Shown piece by piece: positions 8,015 to 14,420 of a stretch of 16,623 bases of DNA; position 1 is the stretch's first letter; the number at the start of each line of letters is the position of its first letter. A model generated the notes under the pieces. The model saw nothing but the letters and a program-made list of their open reading frames with translations. It was not told the origin of the DNA and did not search any database. The DNA comes from an uncultured bacterium (GTDB lineage: Bacteria > Cyanobacteriota > Vampirovibrionia > Gastranaerophilales > Gastranaerophilaceae). The DNA is taken from contig CACZPB010000086.1 in the NCBI GenBank assembly GCA_902782905.1, forward strand, positions 1 to 16,623, read 5' to 3'. The position numbers and the translations under genes are program-made.

Positions 8015-8041
8015 TCTGAAGGTTCAGATGTTTTATATATT
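8015..8041. promoter_or_regulatory. Dyad TCTGAA-GG-TTCAGA with an adjacent -10-like box
   Basis: A perfect 6-2-6 inverted repeat (8015-8028) lies in the 73 bp gap after rsmI, followed at 8036-8041 by TATATT, a plausible -10 for the gene at 8057, whose GGAAG ribosome site is 9 nt before its ATG. The dyad could be an operator between -35 and -10. It could also be a small weak terminator for rsmI, since TGTTTT follows, but the stem is short. No convincing -35 was found. Confidence 0.3.
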
Positions 8042-8056
8042 CGGAAGAAGTGTTGT

Positions 8057-8710
8057 ATGAATATTACGCCCGTAAATAGCAATAATAATGTATCCATGCA
8101 AGGAAATTGGTGGAGAAGCTTAAAGGACAAGGCAGGTCAAATGACCATTAACTTGTTCAGAGAGCACACTGCCAAAGATTCAGCACGTCTTCGCGAAGTA
8201 AGGAACAAACAAAATGACTGGATGTCTAATCCTATGTGGAACAGGGGAATAATGGGCGCTACAGCACTTGTTACACAACCTGCAATAGATTACTATAACC
8301 ACAGAGTAGACGAGGAAACGAGAACCGTTTCTAGAAACAGAACCATCTCAAAGATTGTTGCAGGGACTCTTGTCGGAATGTTTGTCGTAAGAGGACCTAT
8401 ATATAAAGCAATAGAGAGCATGACTAACCTTAAAGGTACATCGAAACACAGCAAAACTTTACTGCCTATAAAATTTTTAAATGAAATAAGTAAAAACGAA
8501 GCATTTTTAAAGAATTATCGTTCAACTCTTGCTATGCTAATTGCACTTCTTGCTATGAGTGTAACTAATATCGTGCTGGATGCACCGCTTACAATATTCT
8601 TCACAAATCTTCTTAATGATAAATCTAATGTTTATCATAACGAAAAGAAGCAAAAGAACGCTGTTTCAAAACAAAACGGGGAGAAAGAAAGCGGGGTGAA
8701 AAATGCGTAG
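8057..8710 (+). CDS. Orphan membrane protein A of a tandem pair
   Basis: 217 residues, not assigned to a named family. The first 20 residues are N/S-rich (ITPVNSNNNVSMQGNWW), a style I associate with Gastranaerophilales orphans. A charged region (38-58) is followed by weakly hydrophobic 64-80 (GIMGATALVTQPAIDYY), a conserved-looking VDEETRTVSRNRT stretch, a membrane-like segment at 98-112 and a long hydrophobic stretch at about 157-185 that is the best transmembrane helix. The C-terminus (190-217) is lysine-rich and polar. No signal peptide, catalytic motif or cysteine is evident. The stop overlaps the next gene by 8 bp, so the two are co-translated and their products may form one complex (inference). 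Confidence 0.75.
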   Translation: MNITPVNSNNNVSMQGNWWRSLKDKAGQMTINLFREHTAKDSARLREVRNKQNDWMSNPMWNRGIMGATALVTQPAIDYYNHRVDEETRTVSRNRTISKIVAGTLVGMFVVRGPIYKAIESMTNLKGTSKHSKTLLPIKFLNEISKNEAFLKNYRSTLAMLIALLAMSVTNIVLDAPLTIFFTNLLNDKSNVYHNEKKQKNAVSKQNGEKESGVKNA

Positions 8711-9293
8711 AGCTGGATTTTTCCAAAAACCGCTGGAGTGGATATATGAAAACTTTAAGAAAGACACATCCAAAATGCTTGTCATTACAGGTACAATTGG
8801 CTGGGCTCTTTCGTCTGTTGCACAGATTATTGCAGTAGTTGTCAATCCTAAGATTTCTCCTGAGAAAAAGAGCTTCTTAATTCCACAAGAATTTATGGAT
8901 GCAGTTGTTAATATTGGTGCTTTCTTTGGAATTACTATGTTTGCGAAAAAGAGTGCTGCAAGGCTTTGTTCAACAGGAAAATTTGCACCTAAAGCTGTTA
9001 GAGAATACTTGAATAAAAACATGACACTTTATAAAGACAAAATTGGCAAAATGGATTTTGACTTGGACGAAGTCTTGAAGGGTGATAACAAATTCCCTGC
9101 TGATTCTTATTATGCATACAAAAATAACTTCACCACGAAAGCCACTGTCGGAGCAAGTATTTTGGCATGTAATATATTCACGCCTATAGTAAGAAATGCT
9201 ACAGCATCACAAGTTCAAAAATCATATATTGAAAGAAAAAATAACCCCTATGTTAATCAATACCTTAATTGTTCAAACCAAATGAAAATTTAG
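8703..9293 (+). CDS. Orphan membrane protein B of a tandem pair
   Basis: 196 residues, not assigned to a named family. Hydrophobic segments lie at about 25-47 (a GTIGWALSSVAQ helix), 63-82 (FMDAVVNIGAFFGITMF) and 146-165 (TVGASILACNIFTPIV). Between the first two is NPKISPEKKSFLIPQE, which I recall as typical of a lineage-restricted family, without a search. The centre (100-135) is charged and soluble-looking (NKNMTLYKDKIGKMDFDLDE). The start has GGGGTGA just upstream, inside the end of gene A, with an 8 bp overlap. Protein A has a similar layout around its own N-x-R-V-D-E-E-x-R stretch, so the two may be distant paralogues. Function unknown. Confidence 0.75.
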   Translation: MRRAGFFQKPLEWIYENFKKDTSKMLVITGTIGWALSSVAQIIAVVVNPKISPEKKSFLIPQEFMDAVVNIGAFFGITMFAKKSAARLCSTGKFAPKAVREYLNKNMTLYKDKIGKMDFDLDEVLKGDNKFPADSYYAYKNNFTTKATVGASILACNIFTPIVRNATASQVQKSYIERKNNPYVNQYLNCSNQMKI

Positions 9294-9299
9294 GTTTTG

Positions 9300-9308
9300 T
9301 GTTATACT
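9300..9308 (+). promoter_or_regulatory. Candidate extended -10 promoter for the Lpd-like gene
   Basis: TG at 9300-9301, one base, then TATACT at 9303-9308 forms an extended -10 element, beginning 7 bp after the stop of the preceding gene. It predicts a start near 9315 and a leader of about 26 nt containing GAGGA 9 nt before the ATG at 9341. No -35 is recognisable, which extended -10 promoters tolerate. Confidence 0.45.
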
Positions 9309-9340
9309 TGAAACAGATTTTTACTTGAGGATTTTTTAAC

Positions 9341-10564
9341 ATGTATGATTATGGGATTATAGGAGGTGGTCCGGCAGGATATACAGCCGGCATGCTACTG
9401 GCAAAACAAGGGAATAGTGTTATACTGTTTGAAAAAGATAAGCTTGGAGGAACCTGCTTAAACAGAGGCTGCATCCCCACAAAAGCTTTTTTACATTATT
9501 CGGAAGAATACGCAAGCCTAAAAAAAATAGCTGAATTCACATCAATTGAGAGTTTACCGCAGCTAGATTTTTCTAAAGTGGTAGAAAAAAAGAATGCAAC
9601 AGTTGAAAAAATAAGAAAATCTTTAGAGCTTGCAGTAAAAAACTCCGGAGTAGAAACCGTATATGCAGAAGCCTGCATAAAAGACAAGCATACGATTGAA
9701 GCAAATAACAAAGAATACCAAATTAATAAAATAATCATTGCCACCGGTTCTAAGCCGAAAGAAGTAAAGGGTTTAGAGTTTGACGGAAAGTTTATATTAA
9801 ACTCTGATGACATTTTAGCTTTGGAAAAGCTCCCAAAATCCATTCTAATAATAGGTTCAGGCGCAATCGGAATTGAGTGGGCAAGAATTCTTTCTAACTT
9901 TAACGTTGAGGTTAGCATTGTAGAAATGGCAGAACATCTGATACCACTTGCAGACACAGAGGTATCAAAAAGAATTGAGAGAATATTCAAACAAAGAAAA
10001 ATAAAATTTTACCTGAACGATTTAGTTGAGAAAACAGAAAATAAAAAAGTTACACTAAAAAGCGGGATAGAGCTTGAACCTGAGCTAATACTTGTCGCAA
10101 CAGGAAGAAGCCCCGTTTGTATGCCTTGCGATGACGCAAGTATTTTAGGAGACGCTTGCGGAGAAGTACAACTGGCACATTATGCAATTTCTCAGGCAAA
10201 ATTTGAAGCAATGGGAATTCCTTATGATAAAACTTTAATTCCTTCAATCATATACGGAGAACCAGAAATAGCTTGGGTTGGTGTGCGCGAACAGGACATG
10301 GATGACAATTCTGAAAAATATATGCTACCAATTACCGCACTTGGCAAATCATGGTGCGATGAAGCTACTGACGGATTTATTAAACTCATTGTAAAAAACG
10401 GCAAAATAACGGGGGCGCACATAGTTTCTAAAGAAGCATCAAGTTTGATTCATACCGTTCTTTATGCAATACAAAACCAATTGAATATTAAAGAGTTGCA
10501 AAAAATTTCTTATGCACATCCTACATATGCAGAAGGAATCGGAGAAATATTAAATATTTTTTAG
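9341..10564 (+). CDS. Dihydrolipoamide dehydrogenase-like FAD/NAD(P) disulfide oxidoreductase, shortened
   Basis: 407 residues against about 460-475 in the family. Present are the FAD loop GGGPAG at 8-13, the redox disulfide Cys39/Cys44 (GGTCLNRGCIPTK), IIATGSKP, the NAD loop GSGAIG at 172-177, the second FAD motif GD at 270-271, and the C-terminal His393/Glu398 pair (AHPTYAEG) that completes the active site across the dimer. Such enzymes reoxidise dihydrolipoamide or related dithiols with NAD+. About 25 residues usually found between ATGR (253-256) and GD are missing, and the 13 that remain include CMPC (260-263), not a family feature. No lipoyl-enzyme genes are nearby, so the substrate is open: true Lpd, another disulfide reductase, or a specialised variant. 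The frame is intact with GAGGA 9 nt before the ATG. Confidence 0.88.
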   Translation: MYDYGIIGGGPAGYTAGMLLAKQGNSVILFEKDKLGGTCLNRGCIPTKAFLHYSEEYASLKKIAEFTSIESLPQLDFSKVVEKKNATVEKIRKSLELAVKNSGVETVYAEACIKDKHTIEANNKEYQINKIIIATGSKPKEVKGLEFDGKFILNSDDILALEKLPKSILIIGSGAIGIEWARILSNFNVEVSIVEMAEHLIPLADTEVSKRIERIFKQRKIKFYLNDLVEKTENKKVTLKSGIELEPELILVATGRSPVCMPCDDASILGDACGEVQLAHYAISQAKFEAMGIPYDKTLIPSIIYGEPEIAWVGVREQDMDDNSEKYMLPITALGKSWCDEATDGFIKLIVKNGKITGAHIVSKEASSLIHTVLYAIQNQLNIKELQKISYAHPTYAEGIGEILNIF

Positions 10565-10565
10565 C

Positions 10566-10606
10566 AAAAAAAAACCTTTTCTGAAGAAAAGGTTTGGAAT
10601 CTTTTT
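10566..10606. terminator. Hairpin terminator after the Lpd-like gene, stronger on the - strand
   Basis: A perfect 10 bp stem, AAACCTTTTC (10572-10581) and GAAAAGGTTT (10586-10595), encloses a TGAA loop, beginning 8 bp after the stop codon. On the + strand the T-run comes late (GGAATCTTTTT). On the - strand the stem runs directly into nine T's (complement of A 10566-10574), the better intrinsic terminator. It probably works in both directions. Confidence 0.7.
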
Positions 10607-10785
10607 AATTAATTCCTCATGTGTAGAAGGTTAGTGTGTAGGTTGTATGAAAGGTTTGTGTTATGTGTTCTTTTTAGTTTGTCTTTCGACTTACATATAT
10701 ATAAAGTATATTTCGTATATAAAATTGCGCGAGTTAGTATATATTGTTACAAAACTTTACAAAAAATGTTATTTGACTTAAAAAC

Positions 10786-10814
10786 TTTACTGTTAACGCG
10801 GTTTGTAGTATCAT
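10786..10814 (+). promoter_or_regulatory. Candidate promoter for the nfnA-like gene
   Basis: TTTACT (10786-10791) and TATCAT (10809-10814) are 17 bp apart, matching the sigma-70 consensus at 4/6 and 5/6. The predicted start near 10821 gives an 18 nt leader with GAGGT just before the ATG at 10839. A TTGACT at 10773 is closer to the -35 consensus but has no -10 at the right distance. Confidence 0.5.
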
Positions 10815-10838
10815 TAATTAGTGAGAGAACGAGGTAAT

Positions 10839-11681
10839 ATGGGTTACAAAATACTATCAAAAAAAGAATTATGCCCAAATCAGTACGAAATTACTGTTGA
10901 AGCACCTTATGTAGTAAGGAATGCAAAAGCAGGGCAGTTTATAATATTCAGAGCAGAAGAAAACGGAGAAAGAGTTCCTCTCACAATAGCTGATGTCAAC
11001 AAAGACACAGGTGCACTTACCTTGGTATTTATGGCTGTAGGATATTCGACAAAGAAGCTTGCAGAATTGAATGTCGGAGATGAGTTAGTGGATATCGTAG
11101 GACCGCTTGGACAACCTACGCATATTAAGAACTACGGTACGGTTGTATGTCTTGCAGGCGGATACGGCGCAGCTCCATGCTACTTAATCGCAAAAGCTTT
11201 TAAAGAAGCCGGCAACAAAGTTTATATGATTATGGGGGCAAGAAACAAAGAGCTCATATTCTGGCAAGATAAGATGAAAGATGCTTGCACAGAGTTGTTT
11301 ATAACAACCGATGACGGAACACTCGGCGAAAAAGGATTTGTAACCCAAGTTCTTGAAAGATTAATGAATTCCGAAAAAATAGATTATGCAATTGCTGTAG
11401 GACCAATGCCCATGATGAGGGCTGTAGCAAACCTTACAAAAGACAAAGGGATTTATACAGAAGCAAGCATGAATCCAATTATGGTAGACGGAACCGGTAT
11501 GTGCGGGGCTTGCAGAGTGACAGTAGGGGGCAAGACGAAATTCGCTTGCGTTGACGGACCTGATTTTAATGCTCACGAAATAGATTTTGATGAAGTTATA
11601 AACAGAACTAAAATATACAAAGAGCAGGAGCGCAAACGTTCAGAAAACTGCAACCTGCTAAAACTTGGAAACAAAATATAG
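10839..11681 (+). CDS. nfnA: NfnA/SudB-like ferredoxin-NAD(P) reductase subunit with FAD and a [2Fe-2S] site
   Basis: 280 residues from the ATG at 10839, chosen because GAGGT precedes it; a GTG at 10821 in the same frame has no ribosome site. The fold is ferredoxin-NADP reductase/PyrK-like: FAD-binding RVPLTIAD at 45-52, NAD-binding GGYGAAPCY at 107-115, and a C-terminal iron-sulfur motif with Asp217, Cys222, Cys225 and Cys237 (DGTGMCGACRV, KFACVDGPDF). The DGTGMCG-x-CRVTVGG pattern is that of NfnA/SudB and not PyrK, which has four cysteines in another arrangement. In NfnAB this subunit takes electrons from NADH while the partner handles NADP(H) and ferredoxin. A matching NfnB-like gene lies at 14421-15785 on the other strand. 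No dihydroorotate dehydrogenase gene is nearby. Family name confident; physiological direction unknown. Confidence 0.85.
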   Translation: MGYKILSKKELCPNQYEITVEAPYVVRNAKAGQFIIFRAEENGERVPLTIADVNKDTGALTLVFMAVGYSTKKLAELNVGDELVDIVGPLGQPTHIKNYGTVVCLAGGYGAAPCYLIAKAFKEAGNKVYMIMGARNKELIFWQDKMKDACTELFITTDDGTLGEKGFVTQVLERLMNSEKIDYAIAVGPMPMMRAVANLTKDKGIYTEASMNPIMVDGTGMCGACRVTVGGKTKFACVDGPDFNAHEIDFDEVINRTKIYKEQERKRSENCNLLKLGNKI

Positions 11682-11691
11682 GAGATAAAAA

Positions 11692-11886
11692 ATGGCATCG
11701 GATGAAAAATCAATACCTTTATGTCCGCTGATGAGTGTAGGCTCACAGGTAGAGATTGTGTGTATGCAGGAAAACTGCGCATGGTATCTTAAAAATTATA
11801 AAATTTGCTCTGTGTATATGATGGCACACAATTCGATGCTGGATGTACAAGCTAAGCAGAGAGCAAAACAACAGCAAACTCATTAG
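11692..11886 (+). CDS. Four-cysteine mini-protein, 64 aa
   Basis: Starts 10 bp after nfnA, and its GGAG ribosome site begins on the last base of the nfnA stop, so co-expression is near certain. The sequence has CPLMS at 11-15, Cys24, CAWYL at 29-33 and Cys39: four cysteines spaced 13, 5 and 10 residues, suggesting a small metal site, probably zinc or iron-sulfur. A short amphipathic helix with K, Q and R ends the protein (AKQRAKQQQTH). I recall similar CPLMS...CAWY mini-proteins in other bacteria as uncharacterised, but no name. There is no signal peptide. Linkage to nfnA suggests a redox or regulatory accessory, which is inference. The base pattern is codon-like, with no frameshift. Confidence 0.75.
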   Translation: MASDEKSIPLCPLMSVGSQVEIVCMQENCAWYLKNYKICSVYMMAHNSMLDVQAKQRAKQQQTH

Positions 11887-11893
11887 AATATAT

Positions 11894-11918
11894 AAAGTCG
11901 GTTTATACCGACTTTTTT
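11894..11918 (+). terminator. Intrinsic terminator hairpin between the mini-protein gene and purA
   Basis: AAAGTCGGT (11894-11902) pairs perfectly with ACCGACTTT (11907-11915) around a TTAT loop, and the T-run reaches six (11913-11918). It starts 8 bp after the mini-protein stop. Only 21 nt, including the purA GGAG site, lie between it and the purA ATG, so it ends the nfnA transcript or attenuates purA. Confidence 0.85.
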
Positions 11919-11939
11919 AAATTTTATTAAGGAGAAAAA

Positions 11940-13220
11940 ATGAAAAATACAGTTGTTATAGGTGCGCAATGGGGAGACGAGGGGAAAGCAAAAATTACTG
12001 ATTTACTTGCCCAGAAAGCTGACCTTATCATTAGATATCAGGGCGGATGCAACGCCGGACACACAGTTGTTACTGGCGGACAAACATATAAATTTCACCT
12101 GATACCTTCCGGAATTTTGTATGATAATACTATATGCTTTATTGGTGCAGGAACTGTAATTCATCCTGAGTCTTTTGAAAAAGAAATGAATGAATTAAAA
12201 TCTCAAGGCGTAGATTTTAAGAACCTAAAAATATCACCTTTGGCATCTATTACAATGCCGTATCATATAGAAATAGACGGCTACAGTGAAGCGAACTCAG
12301 GAAAAGGCAAAATCGGAACAACTAAACGCGGAATCGGGCCGACTTATACTGATAAAATGGCAAGAATAGGTTTAAAAATTCAGGATTTATATTCCTATGA
12401 AGCGCTTAGTGAAAAGCTGGATATGATATTACCGAAAAAGAACAAAGAACTAAAAGAAGTATACGGAATAGAGCCTTATACAAAAGATTGTATAATTTCA
12501 TTATGCGAGAAATACGCAGAACTGTTTAAGCCATTTGTATGCGTAGGTTGGCAAGATTTGCTAAACAGATACAAAGACCGTACAGTATTGTTTGAAGGCG
12601 CACAGGGTGTAATGCTAGATATAGACTACGGAACATATCCTTTTGTTACAAGTTCAAACCCGATTGGCGGCGGTGCTGCAACAGGAAGCGGTTATGGACC
12701 GACTATGATACAAGAAGTGGTTGGAGTCTCAAAAGCTTATGTAACAAGAGTCGGAGAAGGTCCATTTGTTACAGAACTTACAGATGAAACCGGTAAAAAA
12801 ATTCAGGATATAGGACACGAGTTTGGAGTTACTACAGGGCGCCCCAGAAGATGCGGTTGGTTTGATTCTGTTATTATGAAGTATGCAGTACTTGTTGGCG
12901 GGATTACTAATGTAGCGCTTACAAAAATTGATGTATTTGACACATTTGATGAAATCAAAATATGTACAGCTTATAAAGATTGCAGAAACGATAGAATTTA
13001 TACTTCTTATCCGACTGATGTATTTATACACAAATATTTAGAACCAATATACGAAACGATGGAGGGCTGGAAAACTCCGCTTGGCGATATAAGAACCTAT
13101 GAAGATTTGCCGGAGAATGCAAAAAAATATATTGCAAAAGTAGAAGATTTAATCGGCGCTCCGGTAGGTATAATTAGCGTTGGACCGGACAGAGAACAAA
13201 CGATTTTTGTTAACAAATAG
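11940..13220 (+). CDS. purA: Adenylosuccinate synthetase
   Basis: 426 residues, standard length. The enzyme joins IMP and aspartate with GTP to give adenylosuccinate, the first committed step to AMP. Signatures: N-terminal GAQWGDEGKAK with catalytic Asp13, NAGHTVV with catalytic His41, TTKRGIGPTYTDK, FEGAQGVMLDIDYGTYPF, SNPIGGGAATGSGYGP, GVTTGRPRRCGWFD for IMP and GTP binding, and TKIDVFD for guanine recognition. The GTP-loop normally reads GDEGKGK; here residue 17 is Ala. AGGAG lies 5 nt before the ATG. A terminator hairpin sits immediately upstream and no promoter fits between, so expression depends on readthrough or an internal promoter. A strong shared terminator follows. Confidence 0.97.
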   Translation: MKNTVVIGAQWGDEGKAKITDLLAQKADLIIRYQGGCNAGHTVVTGGQTYKFHLIPSGILYDNTICFIGAGTVIHPESFEKEMNELKSQGVDFKNLKISPLASITMPYHIEIDGYSEANSGKGKIGTTKRGIGPTYTDKMARIGLKIQDLYSYEALSEKLDMILPKKNKELKEVYGIEPYTKDCIISLCEKYAELFKPFVCVGWQDLLNRYKDRTVLFEGAQGVMLDIDYGTYPFVTSSNPIGGGAATGSGYGPTMIQEVVGVSKAYVTRVGEGPFVTELTDETGKKIQDIGHEFGVTTGRPRRCGWFDSVIMKYAVLVGGITNVALTKIDVFDTFDEIKICTAYKDCRNDRIYTSYPTDVFIHKYLEPIYETMEGWKTPLGDIRTYEDLPENAKKYIAKVEDLIGAPVGIISVGPDREQTIFVNK

Positions 13221-13228
13221 ATATTAAT

Positions 13229-13267
13229 AAAAAGCGGCTCGTTCAAAATGAACGAGCCGCTTTTTTT
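13229..13267. terminator. Bidirectional terminator between convergent purA and pilT
   Basis: A perfect 17 bp stem, 13229-13245 with 13249-13265 around an AAA loop, has a GC-rich core (GCGGCTCG). It is flanked by seven T's on the right for purA transcripts and by A's on the left, which read as T's for pilT transcripts on the - strand. It lies 8 bp after the purA stop and 12 bp from the pilT stop. Confidence 0.93.
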
Positions 13268-13277
13268 ATTTAAAATT

Positions 13278-14348
13278 TTAGCTATTTTGCAAACCGCGCT
13301 TAAATTCTTCAGGTCTGCTTGAGCGAGAAAGTGCATCCTCAAGTGTAATCTTCTTTCTCATATACAAATCTCTTAACGCCATTTCTAATGTTTGCATACC
13401 AAAACCTGAATTTGTTTGCATTGTTGAATATATCTGAGCAGCTTTTGCCTCTCTAATCAAATTTGCAATAGCAGGTATTACGAGCATAACTTCCTGCGCC
13501 ATAATACGACCTTGTTTTGTGCCATCTGCCTGCAACAGAGGAAGAAGTGTTTGAGAAAATACAGCAACAAGCGAATTAGAGAGTTGAACTCTTACTTGTT
13601 GTTGCTGTCCTTCAGGGAACACGTCTATAATACGGTCAATTGTTTGTGATGCGGAAGATGTGTGCAAAGTACCAAATACCAAGTGACCTGTTTCAGCAGC
13701 AGTTAGCGCTAAACGAATAGTATCCAAGTCTCTCATCTCACCTACAAGAATAATATCAGGGTCTTCACGAAGCGCTGATTTCAGAGCATTTGCAAAGCTT
13801 CTTGTATCCTGACCTAATTCTCTCTGGTGAATAATAGAACGTTTTGACTGGTGAATAAATTCTATAGGATCTTCAATTGTCAAAATATGTTCCGAGCGAG
13901 TTTCGTTAATATAGTTTATCATCGCAGCCAATGTTGTTGACTTACCCGAACCGGTAGGGCCGGTTACAAGAACGAGTCCTCTTGGTTTTTCAGCAATTTT
14001 TCTTACTGTATCTGATAAACCTAATTCTTTAAAAGAAGGTACTTGAGACGCAATTACACGAAAAGCCGCAGCGTAGTTTCCTCTATCTTTATAGATATTA
14101 ACCCTGAATCTGCTTAAACCTTGAATACCATAAGAGAAATCCAATTCCCAATCTTGCTCAAGCTTACGTCTTTGCTCTTTGTTGAGCATAGGGAACAGAA
14201 GCAATTCAACTTCTTCCGGCTTTAAGGCAGGAACATCCATTCTTTGCAGATTTCCGTCAATACGAACAACCGGAGGTAATCCTGCTGAAATATGTAAATC
14301 TGAGCCTCTTTGCTTTACTACAACTTCCAAATATTTTTCTATAAGCAT
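13278..14348 (-). CDS. pilT: Type IV pilus retraction ATPase
   Basis: 356 residues, typical for PilT. The N-terminal PAS-like domain includes GSDLHISAGLPPVVRIDG. The RecA-like ATPase core carries Walker A GPTGSGKS at 130-137, the Asp-box IEDPIEF near 158, Walker B LREDPDIILVGEMRD with Glu204, and the His box GHLVFGTLHT with His222 and His229. The C-terminus has AIANLIREAKAAQIYSTMQT, the PilT AIRNLIRE motif with Asn, Leu, Ile, Arg and Glu kept. PilT is a cytosolic hexamer at the pilus base that depolymerises pilin. No other pilus gene is in view; isolated pilT genes are common. Its own promoter is clear, and GAGGG lies 9 nt before the ATG. It ends on the bidirectional terminator. Confidence 0.96.
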   Translation of the reverse strand: MLIEKYLEVVVKQRGSDLHISAGLPPVVRIDGNLQRMDVPALKPEEVELLLFPMLNKEQRRKLEQDWELDFSYGIQGLSRFRVNIYKDRGNYAAAFRVIASQVPSFKELGLSDTVRKIAEKPRGLVLVTGPTGSGKSTTLAAMINYINETRSEHILTIEDPIEFIHQSKRSIIHQRELGQDTRSFANALKSALREDPDIILVGEMRDLDTIRLALTAAETGHLVFGTLHTSSASQTIDRIIDVFPEGQQQQVRVQLSNSLVAVFSQTLLPLLQADGTKQGRIMAQEVMLVIPAIANLIREAKAAQIYSTMQTNSGFGMQTLEMALRDLYMRKKITLEDALSRSSRPEEFKRGLQNS

Positions 14349-14386
14349 TATAAATTGCCCTCGTTTTTAGCCTTCTTTTCTACTCT

Positions 14387-14415
14387 ATATTACCATTAAA
14401 CAGTTTTTTTGTAAA
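14387..14415 (-). promoter_or_regulatory. Promoter for pilT
   Basis: On the - strand, TTTACA (14410-14415) and TAATAT (14387-14392) are separated by exactly 17 bp. The -35 matches 5/6 and the -10 4/6 of consensus. The -35 begins 6 bp after the nfnB-like stop codon, and the leader is about 32 nt. Confidence 0.6.
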
Positions 14416-14420
14416 TAAAA

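Larger units (their letters stand above)
10565..10838. other. Gene-free gap of 274 bp with a cytosine-free, GGTT-periodic tract
   Basis: After the hairpin, 10619-10669 has no cytosine in 51 nt and carries GGTT at 10629, 10641 and 10653, an exact 12-nt spacing. An A/T-rich stretch with ATATATATA-like runs (10690-10755) follows, then the nfnA promoter. A 72-codon frame starting ATG at 10619 has no ribosome site, an unlikely composition and runs into nfnA; I regard it as spurious. No tRNA or known riboswitch was recognised. Confidence 0.5.

Noticed and set aside
8666..9022. 118-codon - strand frame across the orphan pair
   Set aside because: The + strand frames have better ribosome sites, coherent membrane segments and operon overlap; this is their shadow.
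9496..9990. 164-codon - strand frame antisense to the Lpd-like gene
   Set aside because: Lies wholly inside a gene with strong family motifs; composition is that of a complementary-strand shadow.
10089..10165. Frameshift or pseudogene in the Lpd-like gene
   Set aside because: The missing segment is in frame and all motifs on both sides, including the last His-Glu pair, are kept; a compact variant is simpler.
10619..10837. 72-codon + strand frame in the gap before nfnA
   Set aside because: No ribosome site, odd composition, runs over the nfnA promoter and leader, and shares no recognisable motif.
10821..10838. GTG start for nfnA, 6 codons upstream
   Set aside because: No ribosome site before GTG, whereas GAGGT precedes the ATG at 10839 and the predicted transcript starts at about 10821.
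10839..11681. PyrK (dihydroorotate dehydrogenase electron transfer subunit)
   Set aside because: The cluster motif DGTGMCGACR fits NfnA/SudB better, and no pyrD is nearby.
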